From the NCBI RefSeq assembly GCF_001885075.1, contig NZ_MODU01000004.1, positions 4,278,001 through 4,342,000 of the forward strand: a stretch of 64,000 nucleotides of DNA. The letters run 5' to 3'. Position 1 is the first letter of the stretch. Every line of letters begins with the position of its first letter. Shown here in pieces: positions 23,406 through 32,993 of the stretch. The stretch comes from Alteromonas sp. V450. Lineage in GTDB: Bacteria > Pseudomonadota > Gammaproteobacteria > Enterobacterales > Alteromonadaceae. A program made the translations under genes and the position numbers. A model generated the notes under the pieces. It made no database searches and was not told the DNA's origin. It saw only the letters and a list, made by a program, of their open reading frames with translations.

Positions 23406-23945
23406 ATGAGCACAACATTTTCAACTGATTTGACAGCAAACGCCACCCCTTTAATGCTTGATAGCGCATTATCTGCGCAAGTTCAGGTGTTAGGCGACGC
23501 ACTAAGGGAAAAAGGTTGGACTGTATCAAGCGCTGAGTCGTGTACAGGCGGTGGAGTCGCTTTTGCCTTTACCAGCGTGGCTGGCAGTTCTGATTGGTTT
23601 AACCAATCCTGGGTAACGTACTCTAATGACGCAAAGAAAAACATACTAGGCGTAACAGAACAGACGTTAAAAGAGTACGGCGCGGTGTCGAAGCAAACGG
23701 TAATTGAAATGGCAGACGGCGTGCGCCGCAATAGCGGAGCGCAACTTGTTGTAACGGTTAGCGGCATTGCCGGCCCTGGCGGTGGCAGCGAAGAAAAACC
23801 GGTGGGCACTGTGTGGTTTGGCTTTTTGTGTGGGGAGCACGAAGTGCAAATCAAACAGGTTTTCAGCGGCAATCGCGACGAGGTTCGTCAACACGCTATT
23901 AGCTTTGCTATTACTCAGTTAATTAAAATGTTGAGTGAAAATTAA
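23406..23945 (+). CDS. pncC: Nicotinamide-nucleotide amidase (CinA C-terminal domain)
   Basis: Deamidates nicotinamide mononucleotide to nicotinate mononucleotide in NAD recycling. The AESCTGGGVAFAFTSVAGSS block, VTYSNDAKKN, SGIAGPGGGSEEKPVGTVWF and the C-terminal SGNRDEVR segment are the CinA C-terminal signature. It is the stand-alone form like E. coli PncC, without the CinA N-terminal domain. The first ATG (23406, 179 residues) has little ribosome-binding site; an internal ATG at 23454 would give about 163, closer to the E. coli length. It lies just before recA, a common arrangement. Confidence 0.93.
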   Translation: MSTTFSTDLTANATPLMLDSALSAQVQVLGDALREKGWTVSSAESCTGGGVAFAFTSVAGSSDWFNQSWVTYSNDAKKNILGVTEQTLKEYGAVSKQTVIEMADGVRRNSGAQLVVTVSGIAGPGGGSEEKPVGTVWFGFLCGEHEVQIKQVFSGNRDEVRQHAISFAITQLIKMLSEN

Positions 23946-23954
23946 AAACACGGG

Positions 23955-23982
23955 TTGAAACTGTATGCTTGTACAGTATAGA
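23955..23982 (+). promoter_or_regulatory. recA promoter with LexA (SOS) box
   Basis: CTGTATGCTTGTACAG (23961-23976) fits the CTGT-N8-ACAG LexA consensus. It lies directly between a TTGAAA -35 (23955-23960) and a TATAGA -10 (23977-23982), so bound LexA would block RNA polymerase. recA starts 84 bases further on. Confidence 0.92.
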
Positions 23983-24065
23983 ATGTGATCATTATTTGGT
24001 AATTTCATACAAGATATGGAAAACACCAATGCAGAATTTAACCGCAAATCCTAGAGGATACATAC

Positions 24066-25112
24066 GTGGACGATAACAAATCAAAAGCTTTAACCGCCGC
24101 AGTTGGCCAAATTGAAAAGCAATTTGGTAAAGGTGCAATCATGCGCTTAGGCGATAACCAAGCCATGGATATTGAAGCGATTTCTACTGGCTCACTTACC
24201 ATTGATATCGCTCTAGGTATAGGCGGTTTGCCATGTGGACGTGTTGTTGAAATCTACGGGCCAGAATCATCAGGTAAAACCACGCTAACACTTCAAGTTA
24301 TTGCTGAAGCGCAGCGCAAGGGTAAAACCTGTGCTTTCGTTGATGCGGAACACGCCCTAGACCCTGTATACGCTGAGAAACTAGGCGTAAACATTGACGA
24401 ACTATTGGTATCTCAGCCGGATACTGGTGAGCAAGCGCTAGAAATTTGTGACATGCTTGTACGCTCGGGTGCGGTAGATGTTGTTATTGTTGACTCGGTA
24501 GCGGCGCTTACACCTAAAGCTGAAATTGAAGGTGACATGGGGGATTCTCACGTAGGTCTTCAGGCGCGTCTAATGTCGCAAGCGTTGCGTAAGCTAACTG
24601 CAAACATCAAGCGTTCAAATACACTGTGTATCTTCATTAACCAAATTCGTATGAAGATTGGTGTTATGTTTGGTAACCCAGAAACTACAACCGGTGGTAA
24701 CGCGCTTAAGTTCTACTCTTCTGTTCGTCTAGATATTCGCCGTATTGGTGCAGTAAAAGAAGGCGACGAGGTAGTTGGTAACGAAACTCGCGTTAAGGTA
24801 GTGAAAAATAAAGTTGCACCTCCGTTTAAGCAAGCTGAATTTATGATCCGCTACGGCGAAGGTATTAGCAAAGAAGCTGAGCTTATCGACCTTGGTGTTA
24901 AGCAAAAGCTAGTTGATAAAGCGGGTGCTTGGTATAGCTACAAGGGCGACCGCATTGGTCAAGGTAAAGCGAACGTGATGAAGTTCTTGAAAGAGAACCC
25001 TGAGATCGCAAACGAGATTGAAGCCAAGATCCGCCAAGAACTTTTGCTTTCTAAAACAATGAAAGCAGAGGAAGCGATACCTCAGCAAGAAGACGATGTG
25101 CTTCCTGAGTAA
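24066..25112 (+). CDS. recA: Recombinase RecA
   Basis: DNA strand-exchange protein and co-protease for LexA self-cleavage in the SOS response. Walker [10 protein letters not shown] (residues 65-73), [28 protein letters not shown], the L2 loop [20 protein letters not shown] and the acidic C-terminal tail are intact. It is 348 residues. The start codon is GTG at 24066 with AGAGGATA upstream. It is under the LexA box and followed by its own terminator. recX does not follow it; the next gene is an unrelated ABC exporter. Confidence 0.98.
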   Translation: MDDNKSKALTAAVGQIEKQFGKGAIMRLGDNQAMDIEAISTGSLTIDIALGIGGLPCGRVVEIYGPESSGKTTLTLQVIAEAQRKGKTCAFVDAEHALDPVYAEKLGVNIDELLVSQPDTGEQALEICDMLVRSGAVDVVIVDSVAALTPKAEIEGDMGDSHVGLQARLMSQALRKLTANIKRSNTLCIFINQIRMKIGVMFGNPETTTGGNALKFYSSVRLDIRRIGAVKEGDEVVGNETRVKVVKNKVAPPFKQAEFMIRYGEGISKEAELIDLGVKQKLVDKAGAWYSYKGDRIGQGKANVMKFLKENPEIANEIEAKIRQELLLSKTMKAEEAIPQQEDDVLPE

Positions 25113-25137
25113 AATTAGCGCTTAACCGCATATTAAG

Positions 25138-25162
25138 AACCCACCGCTAGGTGGGTTTTTTT
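25138..25162 (+). terminator. recA terminator
   Basis: AACCCACC-GCTA-GGTGGGTT hairpin with a T-run, 26 bases past the recA stop. Confidence 0.93.
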
Positions 25163-25465
25163 ATGGCTTAGTTAAAAGGTATATTGAGAAATATTTACTA
25201 ACACTTAATGTGAGGCTGAAACTTGTACAACAAATAAAAACAAGGAATGCTGTAATATATAACGGTAAATTGATACTACTGACATAAGAAGGCATTAGCC
25301 TTTTTGTTGTGAACACGCTTCATAAAGCGTATTACGCTGTTGCCACCTTCAGACTGCTGTCGAAGGTAGCACGCTACAGAACAACTGAGGCATGTTAAAA
25401 AAGACGCTTGTCTAAAACAATAATGAACGGTTTTAACTGTTTTAAAAAAATAAGAGGGAAGGGAA
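25163..25465. other. Intergenic region before natA
   Basis: About 300 bases without a gene. Two small hairpins are visible, AGCGT/ACGCT (25326-25338) and ACCTTC/GAAGGT (25345-25367), in a relatively GC-rich patch inside AT-rich DNA. The natA promoter must lie here but no convincing -35/-10 pair stood out. AGAGGGAAGGGAA just before the natA ATG is the ribosome-binding site. Confidence 0.5.
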
Positions 25466-26272
25466 ATGATTGAGATATCAGGCCTTGCTAAGCGCTTTGA
25501 GGTAGAAAACCCGAAAAAGCTTAGCGAACAGGAAAAGAAAGACCCACGATTAAAAGGTCGCTATTTCCAATCGGTAAGGGACGTGTCGTTTACTTGCGAA
25601 AAAGGTCAAGTACTTGGGCTACTAGGTCCAAATGGGGCGGGTAAAACAACAACGCTGCGCATGCTCTCTACAGCACTTAAGCCCGACAGCGGTAAAGTGA
25701 TGATTAGTGGTGAAGATGTGCTTTCTAACCCCAATATTGCGCGTAAGAAGATAGGCTTTCTTTCAAGTTCAACAGGGCTATACGGCCGTTTAAGCGGGCG
25801 AGAGAATATAAGCTACTTTGGCGAATTACATGGTATTCCTCATGACGTGATAAACGCGCGTATTGAAGAGATGGCTGACTTACTAGATATGCAAAGTTTT
25901 CTTGATAGACGGGCCGAGAACTTCTCTTCAGGCATGAAGCAAAAGGTATCAATTGCACGGGCGGTAATTCACGAACCTGAATTGGTTGTGCTTGATGAAC
26001 CTACAACAGGCTTAGACATAATGGCAACAAGTACGGTAATGGAATTCATCCAGCGACTAAAAGACAAGGGCACGCCGGTAATATTTTCAACCCATCACTT
26101 AGATGAAGTGCAAACCCTCTGCGATAAGGTGACGGTTATTAACCAAGGCGAAACAGTATTCAATGATTCGCTTGCTGCTTTTAGCGCACTCTCAGGCGGA
26201 CAAATGCATAAGAGCTTCCTAAAAACACTTTCAATGGATTCTGAGGAGACAGGTAATGTGGTTAATCTTTAA
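25466..26272 (+). CDS. NatA-like ABC transporter ATP-binding protein
   Basis: ATPase subunit of an ABC-2 type exporter. Walker A GPNGAGKTT (residues 54-62), signature SSGMKQKVSIARA, Walker B VVLDEPTTGLD and the switch histidine in FSTHHLDE are present. Residues 10-35 carry an extra basic loop (EQEKKDPRLKGRY) of the kind seen in NatA-group ATPases. The 268-residue length is normal. It overlaps the permease gene by 17 bases. NatAB of Bacillus exports sodium, but this family also moves other cargo, so the substrate is open. Confidence 0.9.
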   Translation: MIEISGLAKRFEVENPKKLSEQEKKDPRLKGRYFQSVRDVSFTCEKGQVLGLLGPNGAGKTTTLRMLSTALKPDSGKVMISGEDVLSNPNIARKKIGFLSSSTGLYGRLSGRENISYFGELHGIPHDVINARIEEMADLLDMQSFLDRRAENFSSGMKQKVSIARAVIHEPELVVLDEPTTGLDIMATSTVMEFIQRLKDKGTPVIFSTHHLDEVQTLCDKVTVINQGETVFNDSLAAFSALSGGQMHKSFLKTLSMDSEETGNVVNL

Positions 26273-27452
26273 AAAGGAATTCAAAGAGCTATTACGCGAT
26301 AAGAAAACCATTATATTTATGATTGGTTTACCGCTTTTATTATTCCCTGCTATTTTCGGTGTTGCGTTCTTTTTCATGAGTTCCGCTGCAGACAAAGCTG
26401 AAAATAAGATACTGAAATACGCGATTGTTGGCGAAGCGTATGCGCCTGCAATTGTACAGTCTTTCAACGATGCTTCTGATAAGTTCGAATCGGTTGCTAT
26501 TGGTGATGAAAGTGACTATGCAAAACTTATTAAAAATGAAACGCTAGACTTTGTTTTAGTTATTCCCGAGACTTTTGACAGTAATGTTCTGCGCTCTGGG
26601 CAGCATAAAATTGAACTTTATCTAAACGATGCTGGGCTAAACAAAGTAATGGGGCGTGTTTCAGAGATCATTGACGAATATACAGATGCTTTTCAGCAGA
26701 CGGCGTTTACACAGCTAAACCTTGATGAAACACAGCAAGAAGCTCTGCTAAAACCGATTAAAATAGAAAAGCAAAATGTTGCAGACGACCGCGAAGTATG
26801 GGGTGAACGTTTAGGCGGTATGCTGCCGTATTTTATCTTCATATTGTGTCTTCAAGGTGCCATGGCCCCTGCGGCTGATTTAGGTGCGGGCGAAAAAGAA
26901 CGCGGAACACTTGAAACATTGCTGATATCACCAATGGACCGTCATAAACTGGTACTGGGTAAATTCTTTACTATCGCAACTGCGGGCATTATTACCGCGC
27001 TTATTACGGTTTCCTCTATGGCTATATGGGGGCTGGTATTGTCACAAGGAATGGCTGTCGAGTTTGTCGTTAAGATCATGTCAATGATTGGTCTTGTCGA
27101 CTTCTTACTGATTTTCTTAATGTTGGTACCAGTGGTGGCAGTATTCGCCGCTATTCTACTATCACTTTCAATTTATGCTCGCTCATTTAAAGAAGCGCAA
27201 AGCTATATGGGCTCACTGATTATGGTTGTTATCTTTCCTGTCATTATCGCTATGATGCCAGGGGTAGAACTCAAAGGTGGCTGGGTATGGGTTCCGCTTA
27301 CTAATGTAGCGCTTGCAATGAAAGAGCTGTTCAAAGGTACGATGGATTACTTCGCGCTTTTCGGGATCTTTACATCAACAGCGGTGATTGCAGCCGGCCT
27401 TATTTATTTCTGCATATACTGGTTCAACAAAGAAAAAGTACTGTTCAGATAA
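26256..27452 (+). CDS. NatB-like ABC-2 permease
   Basis: Membrane partner of the preceding ATPase. An N-terminal helix (about residues 20-42) is followed by a large extracytoplasmic domain (about 45-180), then five or six helices from about 185 to the end. The LGAGEKERGTLETLLISP segment is the coupling motif of the ABC-2/NatB family. The 398-residue length is typical. A strong terminator follows, so natAB forms a two-gene operon. The cargo is not evident from the neighbours. Confidence 0.88.
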   Translation: MWLIFKKEFKELLRDKKTIIFMIGLPLLLFPAIFGVAFFFMSSAADKAENKILKYAIVGEAYAPAIVQSFNDASDKFESVAIGDESDYAKLIKNETLDFVLVIPETFDSNVLRSGQHKIELYLNDAGLNKVMGRVSEIIDEYTDAFQQTAFTQLNLDETQQEALLKPIKIEKQNVADDREVWGERLGGMLPYFIFILCLQGAMAPAADLGAGEKERGTLETLLISPMDRHKLVLGKFFTIATAGIITALITVSSMAIWGLVLSQGMAVEFVVKIMSMIGLVDFLLIFLMLVPVVAVFAAILLSLSIYARSFKEAQSYMGSLIMVVIFPVIIAMMPGVELKGGWVWVPLTNVALAMKELFKGTMDYFALFGIFTSTAVIAAGLIYFCIYWFNKEKVLFR

Positions 27453-27480
27453 TACAAGGTAGATATGATTTAGTACCTAA

Positions 27481-27508
27481 AAAACAGCCCGCTTTAGCGG
27501 GCTGTTTT
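27481..27508. terminator. Bidirectional terminator between natB and the FlhB-like gene
   Basis: AAAACAGCCCGC and GCGGGCTGTTTT are perfect 12-base arms with a four-base loop. A and T runs on both sides let it serve natB on plus and the flagellar-type pair on minus. Confidence 0.9.
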
Positions 27509-27583
27509 CATTGGTAAAGACATATAAAGTGCGTATCACCGCCAATGGTAACTATGCTCATAGCGGGATAGGTTAATAGTGTT

Positions 27584-27901
27584 CTACACATCGAAGTCTA
27601 TTCGTTTGATGATCCCCTCCCAGCCTGGCGGGATTTTACCTTGTAGGACATAAGAGTATGCAAGCAGTTCTGCAATGACATAGTAGAGTGATTCAGGAAT
27701 ATCTTGTCCAACATCTAACGCACCCAATACTTCACTGAGGTATGGGTCTTCGTGGATCAAAATGCCAGTTTCTTCAGCCATGGCGATGATTGCTTCAGCT
27801 AAATCTCCATACCCTTTAGATACCACTTTAGGAGTGTTTTTTTTGTCGCCACCATCGTATTTAAGTCCGATGGCACGCTTAATCTTTTGCGAATCAGTCA
27901 T
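27584..27901 (-). CDS. FlhB C-terminal-domain protein (FlhX-like)
   Basis: A 105-residue protein that corresponds to the cytoplasmic domain of FlhB, the export-gate switch of the flagellar type III system, without any membrane part. AIGLKYDGGDKKNTPKVVSKG resembles the region after the FlhB NPTH cleavage site. Next come AIIAMAEETGILIHEDPYLSEVL and the IPESLYYVIAELLAYSYVL block, matching the FlhB end. ATG 27901 is chosen; it lies 10 bases past the fliK-like stop, so the two are co-transcribed. In FlhB the visible N-terminal strand arises by self-cleavage; here it would be made directly. Confidence 0.85.
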   Translation of the reverse strand: MTDSQKIKRAIGLKYDGGDKKNTPKVVSKGYGDLAEAIIAMAEETGILIHEDPYLSEVLGALDVGQDIPESLYYVIAELLAYSYVLQGKIPPGWEGIIKRIDFDV

Positions 27902-27911
27902 ATACGGTCTT

Positions 27912-30563
27912 TTACACCCTTGTTTCAAAAATCTGATGAGGACGCACCTTCAATGAGTCAGGGATATTTCCGCGCTGATAGCTCGTATTTTCAACAACAA
28001 GCCCGAGTGACGTAAGCCTTTTCTGTAAATAGGGCAGTGTGTCGCCAATGCGCTTTAATACGACGTCATTAGAAGCATACAAGTCGATTGAAAGGGTGTT
28101 TTTATCGATTTTTGATTTTGCTAACACTTGCCCACTATCACCTATGTCAAGCTTCATAGTGACATTCCATAACGTTTTACTGCTCGATTCCACGTGCTTG
28201 TTTTCTTTCTTGTTTTGCTCTCGCTTTATCAATAACTCCACGGGGTTTTGAGGTTGGGATAGCGAAGGGAAAATGTAATAGAAGCTGTCTTGCCCTTGTA
28301 TACGACTCTCTACATTTGCCACCTTATTTTGCTGATGATTACTCAGTAGTATTTTTAGCTGAGCCAGTAACTGTTGCCTTTGATCTAGCTGAGTTAGTTC
28401 TTGAATCGCTCTACTTGGTTGTGCGGGAATCCCCATATTGACCAATGTTTTTGAAACCAGTGATTCGGGTAAGTCTATTTGTGATTTTAAACTTGGTTGT
28501 CGATGCATTGCTCGGCCCGCAAGCGCTAATTGTACTAATGCAACTAAGCCTTGAACAAAATTAGAGGGGGAAACGGGAGACGTTAAGTTAAGAGGCGTTG
28601 TTACAAGCGCCTGTGATAAGACAAGTTGCTTCACCCGTTGCGCTAAACCTTGTTCATTCATATCACGCGCTATGGTGTTGAGATCTACTTTCTGTTCATT
28701 AGCATGATTTTGAATAGGTTTGTTATTGCCCAATATTATGTTTGGCTCAACGATAGGTTGAGCAGCAGTATTGGGTTTGCTTTGGCTGAGTGAGGACTGC
28801 GGAACGAGGTTGCTAAATGCACTGCTGAGCAATTCTTTCGACGATAGCTGAGTTCGGGCGCCAAGCGTTTTTGTAATAAATTCAATAGCAGGTTTCATTG
28901 GGTTGCTCTTAACTAAGCCTGCTTCTGTAGTTGCTAAATCACTATGATTCGACGTTACCGGTGGTGTAACAACATGTTTATTGAGTGAACCGATGTGTTC
29001 GGGGGCTGGTTTTGGTGGCCCTACAAACAACTCTTTTAAGATGGAGGGTTTAGATGGCTTTGCTGTTAATGCGTCTAACCCTTTCAACTGATTTTCAATT
29101 TTTGATGCAATCTGTGTGGCTGGTTCAGTCGATATTACGTTCTTAGGTGATGCTTCTTTGTTTTCTACAATGGCAATGAGTCGGGCCAAGGCATCATTGG
29201 TACTCCCTGTCTGACTGAGTAAAACGCGAGAAAGTGTACTAATGGCTTTGTGCACGTCTGAGCCCTTTAACGACGTCGCTGCATCTCCTTGTATATTTTC
29301 GCTATTAAAAAATGCTTTGTTAGGGCTTTTTACTACATCGCTTTCTACTACTTTGGCTGTTACGGTAGGGAGCGTTTCAAGGTTTATCTTTTTTGTCTGT
29401 TCAATGGTTAACGTGGGGATCGCAAGCGAGGCCGATTGACTTGTTGGCGACAATGCAGCGCCACTTTTGCCTTCTGAAATATGTATTTGCAGGAGGGCAT
29501 TGTGAGACGCGGTTCGCGCAGATAAGTTGTTACCTGACAGCGTTAACAGGGAAAGTGCTTTCAAAGTATTCGGTTTAGCACCAACATTGTTAACGAAAGT
29601 ATTTAATTTTTCTTGGTTGCTGTTGGGGTGTTCTATTGCAACGCCACCTTGTTTTAACCCAATTTCAATGAGCTTTTGCTGTAAGTTTGTACTTACTTTT
29701 AGCTGCGTGAACGACGTTGCATTGCTTGAAGCACTCCCTTTGACGCTAATTTTACTAGACTCGGGATCAAGATGAGCGTGTAACTGAGACGACGCTTGTG
29801 TAATACGAAGGGAAACATTGCCACTTCCAGCAGGGCTCAAGCTTAGTGATACCGATTTACCGACCAGCTTTTTTAGCGCACGTGTGCCGGTGCTGTTTAC
29901 CGCTTCGGTATTAATATCGCTAAGCAACACCTTTTCGTTTTTCGGGGTGGTAAGAATAAGTTTCCCAAAGGTCTCGCTGGTGGTTGATATCGATAGCTGA
30001 CCTTTGAGGGTGACAGCAGAGTGATTCTCTTTAAGTGTTTGTGTTAGCGCTTTTACTAATTCAACTTTATCGTTTTCTGAAATTAGCGCATTTTGAACAG
30101 AGGTTGATGTGGATAGCAAAACAGCCGATTGGGTTTGGCGATTATCACTCACTTCGGATGCCGCACTCGTTAGTTTTGATTCGGGTATACGCAATTCGGA
30201 TGGGCGTTGAGAAGGCAAAAACGCAAGTTGTGCGTTGCTTGTCGTTAATTTATTAAGTGTTGCGTTTACCGCCTCAGGAAGTGCGGTGTTTAATGTTTGT
30301 AATACCGAGGAGGGGGCCGCGGAAGTTGCCATGCTTATCGCTAAAACCCGTTCAGGTAAACGCTCAATTATTACTTTCGCGGCATTATTCAAAGTTACAG
30401 CCTGAGACAAGGCGTTGTTTACAGAGCTCGGGGTGGCGCTAGTTGCCCCTTCTTGAGAAATAAAGGTAGCTCCTGAGTTTGCTTGTGAAGAGGTGAGTGG
30501 AAGCGCAGAGTGATTTGACTGACTCAGTGCGTTTGCCAATAAAGAAGATAAAGATGTGGTCAT
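27912..30563 (-). CDS. fliK: FliK-like flagellar hook-length control protein
   Basis: Very large (883 residues) Ser/Thr/Asn/Gln-rich protein. The first 600 residues are low in complexity and appear unfolded, as expected of a molecular ruler. The last 130 or so (from about residue 750: IQGQDSFYYIFPSLSQPQNP, WNVTMKLDIGDSGQVLAKS, YLQKRLTSLGLVVENTSY) fit the FliK C-terminal globular domain that flips export specificity by touching FlhB. It is followed at once by an FlhB C-terminal-like protein, its natural partner. It is longer than usual FliK and lies apart from any flagellar operon here, so it may be a second copy or a paralogue with another role. Confidence 0.78.
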   Translation of the reverse strand: MTTSLSSLLANALSQSNHSALPLTSSQANSGATFISQEGATSATPSSVNNALSQAVTLNNAAKVIIERLPERVLAISMATSAAPSSVLQTLNTALPEAVNATLNKLTTSNAQLAFLPSQRPSELRIPESKLTSAASEVSDNRQTQSAVLLSTSTSVQNALISENDKVELVKALTQTLKENHSAVTLKGQLSISTTSETFGKLILTTPKNEKVLLSDINTEAVNSTGTRALKKLVGKSVSLSLSPAGSGNVSLRITQASSQLHAHLDPESSKISVKGSASSNATSFTQLKVSTNLQQKLIEIGLKQGGVAIEHPNSNQEKLNTFVNNVGAKPNTLKALSLLTLSGNNLSARTASHNALLQIHISEGKSGAALSPTSQSASLAIPTLTIEQTKKINLETLPTVTAKVVESDVVKSPNKAFFNSENIQGDAATSLKGSDVHKAISTLSRVLLSQTGSTNDALARLIAIVENKEASPKNVISTEPATQIASKIENQLKGLDALTAKPSKPSILKELFVGPPKPAPEHIGSLNKHVVTPPVTSNHSDLATTEAGLVKSNPMKPAIEFITKTLGARTQLSSKELLSSAFSNLVPQSSLSQSKPNTAAQPIVEPNIILGNNKPIQNHANEQKVDLNTIARDMNEQGLAQRVKQLVLSQALVTTPLNLTSPVSPSNFVQGLVALVQLALAGRAMHRQPSLKSQIDLPESLVSKTLVNMGIPAQPSRAIQELTQLDQRQQLLAQLKILLSNHQQNKVANVESRIQGQDSFYYIFPSLSQPQNPVELLIKREQNKKENKHVESSSKTLWNVTMKLDIGDSGQVLAKSKIDKNTLSIDLYASNDVVLKRIGDTLPYLQKRLTSLGLVVENTSYQRGNIPDSLKVRPHQIFETRV

Positions 30564-30915
30564 AATACAGGTATCGGCACCGCCGCACTTTTCTATACCT
30601 TAACGAGTATAGCAAAAATGTGGGGCTGATACTGAAAGGGGAACTCTATACAAGTTTGCCGTTTACCACATGGCTCAATAACCCGCTTGCTATTGCAGGT
30701 CAGGGCAAGAATATCATTAGATATACAGCGCAAACTCTCCGGTCTGAAACACCTAAAACACAAGGCCTTTTAAATAAAAGCGCTTCCGTTTCAAAACATC
30801 CTTTGTTATTGAAGTAAATCATATTTAATTGGAATTCCCGACTGCGAAAAAGCGTTCATGTGGTAGACTAGCGGCATTTTGTTGAATCACTATTTAAGGT
30901 TGGAGAAGCTAGCTA
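30564..30915. other. Divergent control region between fliK-like and ccmA
   Basis: No gene is supported in these 352 bases. A small palindrome CTATACC-n-GTATAG (about 30592-30610) lies close to the fliK-like start. GGAGA before the GTG of ccmA is its ribosome-binding site. Promoters for both directions must be here but none is clear. Confidence 0.5.
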
Positions 30916-31539
30916 GTGTTAGAGGCGTGCGGATTAACGTGCAGCAAACGAGATAGAACCCTTTTTGAAGGGCTTTCGCTGGTTGTTAATGCCAGTGAGT
31001 TGTTGTATCTACGTGGCCCTAATGGCGCAGGAAAAACCAGCCTGTTGCGCATCTTAACCGGATTAAGTGCGCCTGATTCTGGTGCAGTATTGTACAACGG
31101 AATAGATATCTCAGAAGACAAATCAGGCTACTACCGAGATCTTTTTTATCTTGGTCATAAGAGCGGGACTAACGGCAGCCTTTCTGCCTTAGACAATTTA
31201 TCGTTCTGGCTATCACAGCATAAAGTATCGGTACCCGATAATACGCTTTTTGACGTATTAGAAAAAGTTGGATTAGTTGGACTTGAAGATGTGCCTGTTA
31301 GGTATTTATCGGCAGGTCAACAGCGTCGTGTGGCATTATCAAGACTATGGCTTAAGCCCGCAAAGGTGTGGATATTGGACGAACCGTTTACCGCGCTTGA
31401 TGTAAAAGGGGTTCACTTACTTGAAACAAGTATGAAAGAGCATGTCAGTCGCGGTGGTCTTATTGTTACCACTTCGCATCAACCACTGTCGGAAATCGCT
31501 GGCAAACATCGCGTATTTGACCTGGAGTACCGCTTTTAA
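30916..31539 (+). CDS. ccmA: Cytochrome c maturation ATPase CcmA
   Basis: ATPase of the CcmABCD complex, whose ATP hydrolysis releases heme-loaded CcmE. Walker A GPNGAGKTS, the LSAGQQRRVALSRL signature, Walker B VWILDEPFTALD and TTSHQ are visible. It is 207 residues, the usual CcmA size. The start is GTG 30916, with GGAGA about 9 bases upstream. The stop codon overlaps the ccmB ATG by one base, so the subunits are translationally coupled. First gene of an uninterrupted ccmABCDEFGHI operon. Confidence 0.96.
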   Translation: MLEACGLTCSKRDRTLFEGLSLVVNASELLYLRGPNGAGKTSLLRILTGLSAPDSGAVLYNGIDISEDKSGYYRDLFYLGHKSGTNGSLSALDNLSFWLSQHKVSVPDNTLFDVLEKVGLVGLEDVPVRYLSAGQQRRVALSRLWLKPAKVWILDEPFTALDVKGVHLLETSMKEHVSRGGLIVTTSHQPLSEIAGKHRVFDLEYRF

Positions 31540-32204
31540 TGACACTCTATCATGGTATTTTTAAACGCGACATGCACATCGCGTTCAAGCAAAAAGCGGA
31601 ATTGGTGCAGCCACTGATGTTTTTACTAATGGTGGTGACTTTATTTCCTTTGGGTGTAAGCCCTTCTCCTGACACGCTTCAGCGCATTGGTCCGGGGGTA
31701 ATTTGGATTGCGGCAATTTTGTCATCGCTTATGGCGATGGAAAGGCTGTTTCGCGATGACTTCCAAGACGGGTCGCTAGAGCAGTACATGCTTTCTGGTA
31801 TGCCATTACCAGCGGTGAGTGCGGTAAAAGTGGCTGCCCATTGGCTGGTTAGCTTTGTACCATTATTGCTGTTGTCTCCGCTACTAGCCATGTTTTTGAA
31901 TTTAACGGTCGATATGTATATCGCGCTCGTTTTAACGTTGTTGCTGGGCACACCATTACTGTCTCTAGTTGGTGCCATCGCCGTGGGGCTTACCGTTGGA
32001 TTACAAAAAGGTGGGGTGCTGTTGGCATTACTACTTATCCCTGTCTTTATACCGTTACTGATATTTGCCACGTCGGCTGTGGATTCTGCCGCACTGCAAT
32101 TACCTTATCATGCGCAACTTGCTATTATTGCCGCCATGCTTTTATTGGCTGCGGCATTGGCACCGTTTGCCATCGCATATTCTTTAAAAGTGAGTCAAAA
32201 CTAA
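31539..32204 (+). CDS. ccmB: Heme exporter subunit CcmB
   Basis: Inner-membrane permease subunit of CcmABCD. Six hydrophobic segments span the 221 residues, and the RDDFQDGSLEQYMLSG segment between helices 2 and 3 is the conserved CcmB block that meets CcmA. It overlaps ccmA and ccmC by one base at each end. Like other CcmB proteins it likely does not itself carry heme across the membrane but supports release of holo-CcmE. Confidence 0.95.
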   Translation: MTLYHGIFKRDMHIAFKQKAELVQPLMFLLMVVTLFPLGVSPSPDTLQRIGPGVIWIAAILSSLMAMERLFRDDFQDGSLEQYMLSGMPLPAVSAVKVAAHWLVSFVPLLLLSPLLAMFLNLTVDMYIALVLTLLLGTPLLSLVGAIAVGLTVGLQKGGVLLALLLIPVFIPLLIFATSAVDSAALQLPYHAQLAIIAAMLLLAAALAPFAIAYSLKVSQN

Positions 32205-32992
32205 TGTGGAAGTGGTTACATCCCTACGCAAAAACAGAGCGAGCCTATCAGCTTTGTTTAACTTTACAGCCTTGGTTTTGGGTTGGCGCTCTAACGTGTT
32301 TAAGCATAGGCACCGTGTGGGGGCTGGCCTTTGCGCCTCAAGATTATCAGCAGGGCGATTCATTTAGAATTATCTATATCCATGTACCTAGCGCCATTTT
32401 GTCTATGGGCACTTATGTCGCAATGGCGATTGCAGCCTTGGTGGGCATGGTTTGGCAGTGGCGCACTGCTTACATGAGCATGATTGCGATGGCACCAATT
32501 GGTGCGGTAATGACCTTTATTGCCCTGTTTACCGGTGCCGCCTGGGGCAAGCCAATGTGGGGCGCTTGGTGGGTATGGGATGCTCGCCTGACCTCAGAGC
32601 TTATTCTGCTTTTTTTGTACATGGGGGTGATTGCCCTGTACGGTGCGTTTGAAGATAAGCAACAGGCGGGCAAAGCCGCAGGTGTAATGGCACTTGTAGG
32701 TGTAGTAAATATCCCCATTATTCACTATTCGGTAGAGTGGTGGAACACGTTGCATCAGGGGGCGACCATCAGTAAATTCGACAATCCTTCGATTGCCCCT
32801 GAAATGCTGTGGCCGCTGCTGATTAACTTATTAGGCTTCGCGTTTTTTATCGGCGCGGTAACTACGGTGCGTTTACGTAATGAAATCGTGCTTAGAGAGT
32901 TGCACAGACCTTGGGTACAAGCCTTGGCAGCAGAGAAAGTGTCGAAACAAGCCAGCAGCGTACCTAACGCCAATTTAAAAGAGGGCAATTAA
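32204..32992 (+). CDS. ccmC: Heme handling protein CcmC
   Basis: Loads heme onto CcmE at the outer face of the inner membrane. The tryptophan-rich WWD motif is visible as WGAWWVWDARLTSELIL, flanked by six membrane helices. Conserved histidines lie near IIYIHVPSA and in IIHYSVEWWNTLHQG. It is 262 residues. The gene follows ccmB with a one-base overlap and is one base from ccmD. Confidence 0.96.
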   Translation: MWKWLHPYAKTERAYQLCLTLQPWFWVGALTCLSIGTVWGLAFAPQDYQQGDSFRIIYIHVPSAILSMGTYVAMAIAALVGMVWQWRTAYMSMIAMAPIGAVMTFIALFTGAAWGKPMWGAWWVWDARLTSELILLFLYMGVIALYGAFEDKQQAGKAAGVMALVGVVNIPIIHYSVEWWNTLHQGATISKFDNPSIAPEMLWPLLINLLGFAFFIGAVTTVRLRNEIVLRELHRPWVQALAAEKVSKQASSVPNANLKEGN

Positions 32993-32993
32993 G

